A stretch of 50,359 nt of DNA. Origin: Chitinivibrionia bacterium (lineage in GTDB: Bacteria > Fibrobacterota > Chitinivibrionia > Chitinivibrionales > Chitinivibrionaceae). How positions within the stretch are numbered: the stretch's first letter is position 1; every line of letters starts with the position of its first letter. The stretch is from the NCBI GenBank assembly GCA_009787445.1, contig WRFX01000003.1:1-50359 (forward strand). The letters run 5' to 3'. Under the pieces are notes generated by a model. That model had not been told where the DNA came from, did not search any database, and saw only the letters and a program-made list of their open reading frames with translations. The position numbers and the translations under genes were made by a program. Shown here in pieces: positions 43,907 through 50,359 of the stretch.

Positions 43907-44824
43907 CTAAATTTCTATATTTTTCCATCGCAATTTTACAAAAAACAGCGACCAAGTTATTATAATTGTCTCGATAAAAAACACAAAAGGAAGCAAAAGT
44001 ACATACTTTATGCTTATTTTATTTTTCAAAAAAACGGGAAGCAAAAGTAAGATTAAAATAAACGCGGGAACAATAAACAGATTTCCCAAAGCGAAAATCA
44101 AAAGAATCGCCGTCAAAAATTTACTTTCCAAAAAACCGCCTTTAACCCAGCGAAGAGTTTGATGTAAAAATTTTTTTGGAGATACGGGTTTAGTAAACGC
44201 ATACGCGGAAAAATCCTGCGTACAAAAAATTTTTATCTTATTTTTTCGGGCGATAGAAAGCAATTTTTTATCTTCCACAAGCGAAAAACCGATAACATTT
44301 TGTCCGCCGATTTTTTTATAAACATCTTTTGAAATCGCCAAATTGTTGCCCATAGCCGAACCGTCAAAATTGAGTTTGCAAAAAACAAAAGCGGCGGCGA
44401 AAAGAAAATCCAATTGCGTTTTTTGCAATATTTCAAAAAAATTTTTTGTCTGATGAATTTGCGTTCTCGAAAATATAAATTTCGCTTCGGTTTTTTCTAT
44501 GGAAATTCTGTAATTTTCTATCCAATTTACGTCAAAAACCATATCGGCGTCGGTAAAAAGCAAAAAATCGTATTGCGCAAAATTTACTCCTATGTCGAGC
44601 GCGTTTTGCTTGGAAGAAATATTCGGATTATCCGCAAAATCCTTTCTGTGCAAAAGTTTTATTTCTTCGTATTTTTTGACGATTTCGTCGCCGCCGTCGT
44701 CGGAAAAATCGTCGACCATAATTATTTCGTATTTTGAACGCGTTTTTTGAGCGGCAAGCGATTTCAGCAAATCGTCCAAATTTTCTTTTTCATTCCGAAA
44801 AGGAATAATTACGGAAAAATTCAT
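43907..44824 (-). CDS. GT2 family glycosyltransferase, membrane-bound
   Basis: A 305-residue processive-type GT-A glycosyltransferase: VIIPFRNEKENL at the N-terminus, DDFSDD near 38-43, the metal-binding DAD (about 93-95), the catalytic VEDKKLL and QTLRWVKGG (the QxxRW-like motif). Two hydrophobic helices follow at the C-terminus (about 238-295), anchoring it in the inner membrane. The nucleotide sugar is unknown; exopolysaccharide or lipid-linked transfer is likely. Its start overlaps the NAGS stop by 4 bases (ATGA), the third gene in a translationally coupled set with a diguanylate cyclase. Confidence 0.88.
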   Translation of the reverse strand: MNFSVIIPFRNEKENLDDLLKSLAAQKTRSKYEIIMVDDFSDDGGDEIVKKYEEIKLLHRKDFADNPNISSKQNALDIGVNFAQYDFLLFTDADMVFDVNWIENYRISIEKTEAKFIFSRTQIHQTKNFFEILQKTQLDFLFAAAFVFCKLNFDGSAMGNNLAISKDVYKKIGGQNVIGFSLVEDKKLLSIARKNKIKIFCTQDFSAYAFTKPVSPKKFLHQTLRWVKGGFLESKFLTAILLIFALGNLFIVPAFILILLLLPVFLKNKISIKYVLLLPFVFFIETIIITWSLFFVKLRWKNIEI

Positions 44825-46110
44825 TGCAGATTCAATACCATTACGCGCGATTTTCTATCTTGATTATACGAATCGCGCTTTGCTTTCGGAAGATTTTCGG
44901 GCGTCGTTTCAACAAAATCCAATTCTTCAAACCAATCGCTCGTTTTTGTCGTTAAAAGAAAAAGACGCTTTTTATTTTGCGATTTTGCAAGCGTTATCAA
45001 AAAAGACACCATTTTTTTTCCTATGCCCATTCCGCTATAAACTCCGTCGACAGCCACGCAATAAATTTCTACGTTTGCGTCGTCGAAAGAATGCAAAGCC
45101 GCGACCGCGTGCAATATTTTGTCCACTTCGTATCCGTAAAATTCGTCTATCGTTTCTGTTACGTCTTCGGTTGAGCGTTCTACCAAAATTCCTTTTTCGA
45201 CGAGCGGACGAGTTATCCGCAAAATTTCGGGAATGTCGGAATGCGTAAGTTTGCGAATATTGTCGTATTCGTTTGTGTAAATCATAGTTCCCTGACCGAT
45301 ATTGCCGAAAATTTCTTTCAAAAGCGTTCCGTCTCCGTGTCCGCCGACTATATGAACTCGCTTTACGCCGCTTTTCGCCGCTTCGTAAGACAATTTAAGA
45401 AGTTGCGTTTCTTCGTTTTCGTCGCCTTTTTTTTCGTCCAAAAGACGTTTTGCGTCGTTTATTGTAAGTTGCGAAACCTGCGAACCGTTTATCGATATTG
45501 CGCCGAAATCCGTAACGAAAAACAATTTTTCCGCCCCCAGCGCGACGCTAATTTTAAGCGCGAGTTCGTGCGACGAAATATTATACGGTTTTCCCGACAA
45601 ACTCCAGCCGATATTTGGAAAAATCGGTATCATATTATTTTCAAGAATTTTCATAATCGATTCGCTGTCGACTCTGTCTACCGAGCCGCTGTATTGAAAA
45701 TCTACGCCGTCTACCACGCCTATTGCGCGCGCGCGAATCCAATCGCCGATAACCGAATTTGCGCCGTTTTCCACAAACATCGTCATAACTTGATTTGCGA
45801 CGTCAAAAGCCGCCATTTTTATGAAAGGAAGCGCTTCTTCGGAAGAAATTCGCTTTCCGTTATGCTCTTGCGTTTCAATTCCAAACGAACTTAAAATTCC
45901 GTTTATTCGCACTCTTGTGCCGGGAATAAACACAATTTTAATTCCAAGATTATGAAGCAAAACGACGTCGCGAATAAGCATCTGAAAAATCGGATGCAAA
46001 ATAAGCCGTCCGTCAATTTTTATGACAAAAATCGAATCTTTGTATTTCTGCAAATAACCGAACGTTTGGCGAATTGTGTCTATTTGGTCTTGAAAAAGTT
46101 CGTTTTTCAT
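44821..46110 (-). CDS. argA: N-acetylglutamate synthase (amino-acid kinase + GNAT)
   Basis: A 429-residue protein with the classical NAGS architecture: an amino-acid-kinase-like arginine-sensing domain (about 25-285; VIKIDGRLIL, VFIPGTRVRI, HIVGGHGDGTLLKEIF) and a C-terminal GNAT acetyltransferase (about 290-429; IRKLTHSDIPEILRI, YSGMGIGKKMVSFLITLAKSQ as the acetyl-CoA loop). It makes N-acetylglutamate, the first step of arginine synthesis. Arginine feedback is inferred from the kinase-like domain. It overlaps both neighbours by 4 bases, an unexpected operon with signalling and glycosyltransferase genes and no other arg gene nearby. Confidence 0.93.
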   Translation of the reverse strand: MKNELFQDQIDTIRQTFGYLQKYKDSIFVIKIDGRLILHPIFQMLIRDVVLLHNLGIKIVFIPGTRVRINGILSSFGIETQEHNGKRISSEEALPFIKMAAFDVANQVMTMFVENGANSVIGDWIRARAIGVVDGVDFQYSGSVDRVDSESIMKILENNMIPIFPNIGWSLSGKPYNISSHELALKISVALGAEKLFFVTDFGAISINGSQVSQLTINDAKRLLDEKKGDENEETQLLKLSYEAAKSGVKRVHIVGGHGDGTLLKEIFGNIGQGTMIYTNEYDNIRKLTHSDIPEILRITRPLVEKGILVERSTEDVTETIDEFYGYEVDKILHAVAALHSFDDANVEIYCVAVDGVYSGMGIGKKMVSFLITLAKSQNKKRLFLLTTKTSDWFEELDFVETTPENLPKAKRDSYNQDRKSRVMVLNLQ

Positions 46111-48347
46111 TGCCTCGAAAGTCCCTTTTTCTTTTTCTCCATTTTTTCTTCGTATAAAACGCTGTCGGCGCTTAACATTGCCGCTTCAAAACATTCTTTT
46201 GTCGCGGAATCCAAAACTACGCTTCCTATACTGCCGCTTACGTTATATACGTGAAGTTTTTTGGCGTTGTATTCGTCGAGTTTCGCTCTAATTCGCTCTA
46301 CGACCTGATATGCGTTTTCCCTTGATTTTACCGACGAAAACACTACAAATTCGTCTCCGCCCATTCGTCCGATAATATCTTCTTCGCGCAAAGTGTCTTT
46401 AAGTATTTTCGCAAAAGCCGATATTGCAATGTCGCCTTCTTTGTGTCCGTATGTGTCGTTGATAAATTTTAGTCCGTCCATATCCATAAACATAACTATC
46501 GATATAATTTCCGTTCTTCTGTATAAATGTTGCATCCGCGAATATACGAATTGGAAAAATCCTCTTCTGTTCAGCAGTCCCGTAAGTTCGTCGGTTATGG
46601 ATAGCGTTTGAATTTTGGATAACAATTCCGCTCCCTTTACCGCAGTGGAAATATTTACGCGCAAGGTCTCGTATGCGTCCGAAGGAATTGAAGAATCGTA
46701 TGGCAAAAGCAGTACGCCGAGTTCTTCGTCCTTAAAAAACAGCGGAATAAAAAACAAACTTCTGCGTTTGGATTCAAAATCAAATCTATCTATTGTAGAA
46801 TAGTCCGAGAGAACAATCGGATTCCAAGAATTATGCTTTATATTAAATTTTCTTTCGCCGTCAAATCCTATTAACGTGTCTATCGTTCTGTCAACTCCGT
46901 CGGTGTCGCTGCTTTTTATTGGACTGTGATACAAACCGATTAACGCCATATCTATGGAAAGTTCGGGAAGCGAGCGATAAAGTTCTTCCGCCAAAGAATC
47001 TATATCGAATATCAAAACCAGCGCGCCCGCCACTCTTCTTAAAACCAAACGCAAGTCGTCGGTTTCAAATTCCTTTATTTTTCTTTCTTTTACGCGAATA
47101 TCGTGAACAAGCGTCGTGGCAAAATTAAGCGTCGCCAAAATAGAATACGTATCTACAATTTCTTCTTTATAAACTTCTATGCCCATTGTAAGAATATCCA
47201 ACGCTTCGTGCCAAACGGAAAAATCCTTTGAATAATTGTTGTAATTGACCAAAATTTCGTTGAACAAATGCAAAAATTTTTCTTTTATAAACGGTTTTCC
47301 TTTTATGTTTTCAACTATCGCCGTAGCCCACTGATGAATTTGCTGCGCGGGAACGTCGTGCCTGAAAAGAACTCTAAATTTGCGCAAAACAAACGGATAA
47401 AACGAATTTGTAGCGTCTTGCGTGTCGCCCGATATCCATTCGGGAGTCGACATTTCCTTTTCCAAACATCCGCAGGACTGACGAGGAACAAAAAACGATT
47501 CCACATATTTTACTTTTTCCGCTTCCTCCGAGAAAATGCCGCCGACTTGCTTGTGAAGCATAGTTGCGCTTTGCAATCCTATATTAAAAAATTCTTGCCG
47601 CGCCGTACTTATCGAGGGAATAAACGTCGCCGACGCTCTGTCGTCGTCAAATCCCGTTACCGCGACGGTTGTCGGTACCATAATATGTCTGTCGTTGAGT
47701 TCGTTAAGGACGCCTATCGCGGTTTCGTCGTCGCTGGCTACAATCGCGTCAAAGGGAAGTCCGCGCTTGTCTATAAGTTCTTCCACCGCTTCCTGCCCCG
47801 ATTCTTGCGAGAAATGTCCGGGCAAAACATATTTTTCGTCAAACGTCAAGCCGTTTTCTTCGAGCGCTTTTTTGTAGCCCGCCATACGTTCTTCCGCTTC
47901 GGAATGTCCGTCGGGACCTTTTACAAACGCAATATTTTTTTTACCGTGACATTTTATTAAATGTTCTACCGCTCTGAAAATACCGTCGGTGTTGTCCGCC
48001 AAAACCGACGAAACGCCGGGCATCACATACGAAACGGACACAATAGGAACATTTTTGGGAATCCTTTCAACATATTTTTGAAAATTTTCTAATCCTATGT
48101 CTTCCGCTATAAATCCCGCGAACAAAATTATCCCGTCCAAAGAATTACTGTTTTTTATCGTTTCAAAACAGGTCTCGTAATGCGGGTCAAAATCGTCGCC
48201 GGTCGTTTGATACGTCCCAATATACGCCGTCAAGTTAATATCGTTCATCTTCGCGTATTCGACAATGCCTTCCCATATTCTACACTGGCAAATATTATCT
48301 ATCGTAGAAAGCAAAACGCCGAAATGAAGATTTTTTTTTCCTTCCAT
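46107..48347 (-). CDS. Diguanylate cyclase with LacI-type ligand-binding domain
   Basis: A 746-residue soluble protein without signal peptide or transmembrane segment. Residues about 8-290 match the LacI/GalR periplasmic-binding-like sensor (HFGVLLSTIDNI, NVPIVSVSYVMPGVSSVLADN, AIVASDDETAIGVLNEL, VTGFDDD, then FVPRQSCGC). There is no DNA-binding helix-turn-helix. Residues about 300-570 are a helical/GAF-like linker. The GGDEF domain (about 580-740) keeps GGDEF at 663-667 and the inhibitory RxxD (REED, 654-657) exactly five residues before it, so it should make cyclic di-GMP with product inhibition. A cytoplasmic sugar-like ligand is implied. It heads a coupled set with argA and GT2 (4-base overlaps), and its leader has a dyad covering the ribosome site. 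Confidence 0.92.
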   Translation of the reverse strand: MEGKKNLHFGVLLSTIDNICQCRIWEGIVEYAKMNDINLTAYIGTYQTTGDDFDPHYETCFETIKNSNSLDGIILFAGFIAEDIGLENFQKYVERIPKNVPIVSVSYVMPGVSSVLADNTDGIFRAVEHLIKCHGKKNIAFVKGPDGHSEAEERMAGYKKALEENGLTFDEKYVLPGHFSQESGQEAVEELIDKRGLPFDAIVASDDETAIGVLNELNDRHIMVPTTVAVTGFDDDRASATFIPSISTARQEFFNIGLQSATMLHKQVGGIFSEEAEKVKYVESFFVPRQSCGCLEKEMSTPEWISGDTQDATNSFYPFVLRKFRVLFRHDVPAQQIHQWATAIVENIKGKPFIKEKFLHLFNEILVNYNNYSKDFSVWHEALDILTMGIEVYKEEIVDTYSILATLNFATTLVHDIRVKERKIKEFETDDLRLVLRRVAGALVLIFDIDSLAEELYRSLPELSIDMALIGLYHSPIKSSDTDGVDRTIDTLIGFDGERKFNIKHNSWNPIVLSDYSTIDRFDFESKRRSLFFIPLFFKDEELGVLLLPYDSSIPSDAYETLRVNISTAVKGAELLSKIQTLSITDELTGLLNRRGFFQFVYSRMQHLYRRTEIISIVMFMDMDGLKFINDTYGHKEGDIAISAFAKILKDTLREEDIIGRMGGDEFVVFSSVKSRENAYQVVERIRAKLDEYNAKKLHVYNVSGSIGSVVLDSATKECFEAAMLSADSVLYEEKMEKKKKGLSRQ

Positions 48348-48352
48348 AATAT

Positions 48353-48422
48353 GCCTACCCCATATAAATTTTATGACTAATTTAGAATATATAAATATAT
48401 TTTATGCCAAACAATAGTAGGC
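48353..48422 (-). promoter_or_regulatory. Dyad that could mask the cyclase ribosome-binding site
   Basis: In the leftward message an upstream GCCTAC (48417-48422) can pair with GTAGGC (48353-48358), which overlaps the GGGGTAGG ribosome site 6 bases before the ATG. The separating 58 bases are A/T-rich. This would allow translational control of the cyclase. The arms are short and the fold is not computed. Confidence 0.3.
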
Positions 48423-48539
48423 GACTTTTTTTACAAAATTCTCGTAAAAAACGAAAAAACAATAAATTTTAACAATTTTGCGTTTACCCCTTGCGCAGAT
48501 TTTGCGCATAATATTATTTTAGCGCATATTTTTATAAAC

Positions 48540-48611
48540 GCACGCATCGTCTAGAGGTTAGGACTCAGGGTTTTCATCCCTGCAACCGGGGTTCAATTCC
48601 CCGTGTGTGTA
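48540..48611 (+). tRNA. tRNA-Glu (anticodon UUC)
   Basis: The cloverleaf is complete: acceptor GCACGCA (48540-48546) pairs with TGTGTGT (48604-48610), D arm GTCT...GGAC, anticodon stem CAGGG/CCCTG around the loop TTTTCAT giving TTC, and T arm CGGGG/CCCCG around TTCAATT. The discriminator is A, and CCA is not encoded. Two acceptor pairs are wobble (G1.U72 and G5.U68), the first unusual for tRNA-Glu. The adjacent 48348-48539 interval holds only the cyclase leader and A/T-rich sequence. Confidence 0.96.
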
Positions 48612-48688
48612 TTTTTCTTTAAGTGAAGTTAATCCTTTGTCAATTCTTTCGTTTGTCATAAAAAAATTCCCTGTTTTGAAATTGAATT

Positions 48689-50359
48689 TTACGCTTTATT
48701 TTTTCTCGCAAACTCCAACGACACTTTTTCGCTTTTGCCGCTTTCCCGCTCTTTTCGCAGTTTTTCGTAGTTCGCGTTAATCTCGTCGAGATATTTTTGT
48801 TTTTCGCCGCTCAAAAGTTTTTTGGCGACTCCGGGAATAAGCGACGCATCGGAAACCTGAATAACTCCGAAAGGATATTCGGGAGCGATTTTTACCGCGG
48901 TATGAACGCGAGACGTCGTCGCGCCGCCCAAAACAAGCGGAATTTTCATATTCCTTTCTTTCATTTTTTTCGCGATGTTCGTCATTTCTTCAAGCGACGG
49001 CGTTATCAAACCCGAAAGCCCGATAATATCGACTTTTTCGGTTTGCGCCTTATCCAAAATATCCTCGCACGAAACCATAACGCCCATATCGACGACGTCG
49101 TAATTATTGCACTGCAAAACTATCGCGACGATATTTTTTCCTATATCGTGAACGTCTCCTTTCACGGTAGCCAAAAGGATTTTGCCCGCCGAAGACGCAA
49201 CGCCTTTTTTCTCTTTTTCTATTTGCGGCTGCAAAACTGCGACCGCCTTTTTCATAACTCTCGCGGATTTTACGACCTGCGGCAAAAACATTTTTCCGCT
49301 TCCGAACAATTCGCCGACTTTGTTCATTCCGTCCATAAGCGGACCTTCGATAATAGCGACCGAACTTTCAAATTCCTTCTGTATCTCGCAAACGTCCTCT
49401 TCGATAAAATCCGTAATTCCGTTTACAAGCGAATATTTAAGCCGCTCGCCCGCGCAAGCGTTTCGCCACTGCGCCGTTTTCGTTTCCTTCACGTTTTCGG
49501 GTTTCAGCGTTTGAGCGAAATCCAACAGATGCTGCGCGGCGTCGTCTTTTCTGTCAAAAAGCAAATCCTCTATTTTTTCTTTAAGTTTTTCGTCTATCTC
49601 GTCGTAATTCGGAATCACTCCCGCGTTTACGATTCCCATATCCATTCCCGCTTTGACCGCGTGATACAAAAAGCACGAATGAATCGCCTCGCGCAAAAAA
49701 TTGTTTCCGCGAAACGCAAAAGATACGTTGCTAACGCCGCCCGAAATATGCGCTTTCGGCATTTTTTTCTTTATCTCGCTAACCGCCTCAATAAAATCAA
49801 TCGCGTATCTTTTATGCTCTTCAAGACCGGTTCCGACCGCAAAAATATTCGGGTCGAAAATTATATCTTCTTCGTTAAATCCTATATTTTTCAGGATATT
49901 ATACGAGCGTTCGCAAATTTGTACTTTTCGCTCTTTCGTGTCCGCCTGACCTTTTTCATCGAACGCCATAACGACTACCGCCGCGCCGAAACGCATAACT
50001 CTTTTTGCGCGTTCTATAAAAATTTCTTCGCCTTCTTTAAGCGAAATTGAATTTACTATGGTTTTTCCGCCGCAGCATTTAAGCCCCGTTTCAATAACGC
50101 CCCATTTTGAACTGTCAATCATCACGGGAACGCTGTTTACGGACGGGTCGCTCGCGAAAAAATTCAAAACGTTTTTCATTTCTTCTTCGGCGTCAAGCAT
50201 TGCGTCGTCAAGATTTACGTCGATAACCTGCGCGCCGTTTTCAACCTGTTCGCGGGCTATTTTTAACGCTTCTTCGTAATTTTTCTCGCGAATTAAACGG
50301 GCGAATTTCGCGCTTCCCGCCACGTTCGTCCTTTCGCCGATGTTTACAAAAAGCGAATC
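48689..50359 (-). CDS. metH: Methionine synthase MetH, partial, lacking the reactivation domain
   Basis: The start lies beyond the right edge. What is visible begins with the pterin-binding domain ([16 protein letters not shown], then [23 protein letters not shown] and [10 protein letters not shown]), followed by the cobalamin cap ([35 protein letters not shown]). The Rossmann B12 domain carries the base-off motif GDVHDIGKN, with [11 protein letters not shown] and [16 protein letters not shown]. It transfers methyl from methyltetrahydrofolate to homocysteine through cobalamin. The protein stops just after the linker ([11 protein letters not shown]), where E. coli MetH continues with about 330 residues of AdoMet-binding reactivation domain. 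No such sequence follows in the 77 bases before the tRNA. The homocysteine domain would lie outside the window. Confidence 0.94.
   Translation of the reverse strand, partial: DSLFVNIGERTNVAGSAKFARLIREKNYEEALKIAREQVENGAQVIDVNLDDAMLDAEEEMKNVLNFFASDPSVNSVPVMIDSSKWGVIETGLKCCGGKTIVNSISLKEGEEIFIERAKRVMRFGAAVVVMAFDEKGQADTKERKVQICERSYNILKNIGFNEEDIIFDPNIFAVGTGLEEHKRYAIDFIEAVSEIKKKMPKAHISGGVSNVSFAFRGNNFLREAIHSCFLYHAVKAGMDMGIVNAGVIPNYDEIDEKLKEKIEDLLFDRKDDAAQHLLDFAQTLKPENVKETKTAQWRNACAGERLKYSLVNGITDFIEEDVCEIQKEFESSVAIIEGPLMDGMNKVGELFGSGKMFLPQVVKSARVMKKAVAVLQPQIEKEKKGVASSAGKILLATVKGDVHDIGKNIVAIVLQCNNYDVVDMGVMVSCEDILDKAQTEKVDIIGLSGLITPSLEEMTNIAKKMKERNMKIPLVLGGATTSRVHTAVKIAPEYPFGVIQVSDASLIPGVAKKLLSGEKQKYLDEINANYEKLRKERESGKSEKVSLEFARKNKA

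Noticed and set aside
48348-48539. Cyclic di-GMP riboswitch before the diguanylate cyclase
   Set aside because: I looked for GEMM-type conserved blocks and a tetraloop/receptor pattern and saw none; only the short ribosome-site dyad remains.
48612-48688. Frameshifted remainder of the MetH reactivation domain
   Set aside because: None of the frames after the stop shows reactivation-domain motifs, and a tRNA begins 77 bases away, so there is no space for it.
48797-50050. Rightward 417-codon open frame opposite metH
   Set aside because: It is the exact complement of conserved MetH coding sequence, has Arg/Phe/Asn-heavy composition caused by the codon bias, and no ribosome site or homology.

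Overview
The window is a gene-dense, AT-rich bacterial chromosome segment. It has short intergenic gaps, many 4-base ATGA overlaps and no sign of phage, IS elements or CRISPR. Several features point to a diderm of the Fibrobacterota/Bacteroidota/Chlorobiota (FCB) side: signal-peptide outer-membrane barrels ending in an aromatic residue, UPF0164/PorV-like proteins, a giant surface protein and a GLUG-repeat protein with 'PNPFSP'/FlgD-like C-terminal domains, a Bacteroidota-flavoured TrpD, a long class II IlvC and a flagellin. A flagellated, low-GC Fibrobacterota relative (Chitinivibrionia-like) is my best guess, but this is inference and no marker here settles it.

Layout. 1-5.7 kb: a leftward promoter at the edge, recQ, then a leftward unit of a DUF3990/small protein/DUF3791-like toxin-antitoxin-like trio feeding into a degenerate M16 peptidase and tgt. 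5.7-10.4 kb: GDP-fucose synthase, then a divergent CotH-lipoprotein/outer-membrane-barrel and VTC-domain/DUF4956 group. 10.4-18.8 kb: glutamine synthetase with an ANTAR regulator, trpD, a DUF4143 ATPase behind a 26-bp inverted repeat, a GT4 glycosyltransferase overlapping coaE, and ilvC with a clear terminator. 18.8-28.1 kb: a leftward four-gene envelope operon (barrel, 1554-residue surface protein, CsgG-like/UPF0164 protein, amidase) divergent from a lipoprotein gene, with a run of ten C in the shared promoter region.

28-40.7 kb: mostly housekeeping genes (purB, an unusual mraY, a methyltransferase, hisB, dxs, mnmA), interleaved with a GH2 exo-glucosaminidase-like enzyme, a SPOR lipoprotein and an orphan PilX-like pseudopilin. 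40.7-50.4 kb: the GLUG surface protein, a flagellin behind a sigma-54-like promoter, a translationally coupled diguanylate cyclase/N-acetylglutamate synthase/GT2 operon, tRNA-Glu(UUC), and a methionine synthase that runs off the right edge and lacks the C-terminal reactivation domain.

The best candidates for something undescribed are the C10 tract as a phase switch for a surface operon, the CotH/barrel/VTC/DUF4956 module, the LacI-sensor diguanylate cyclase coupled to arginine synthesis, and the glnA/ANTAR pair with a leader hairpin. Functions come from motif recognition by eye; no database search was run.
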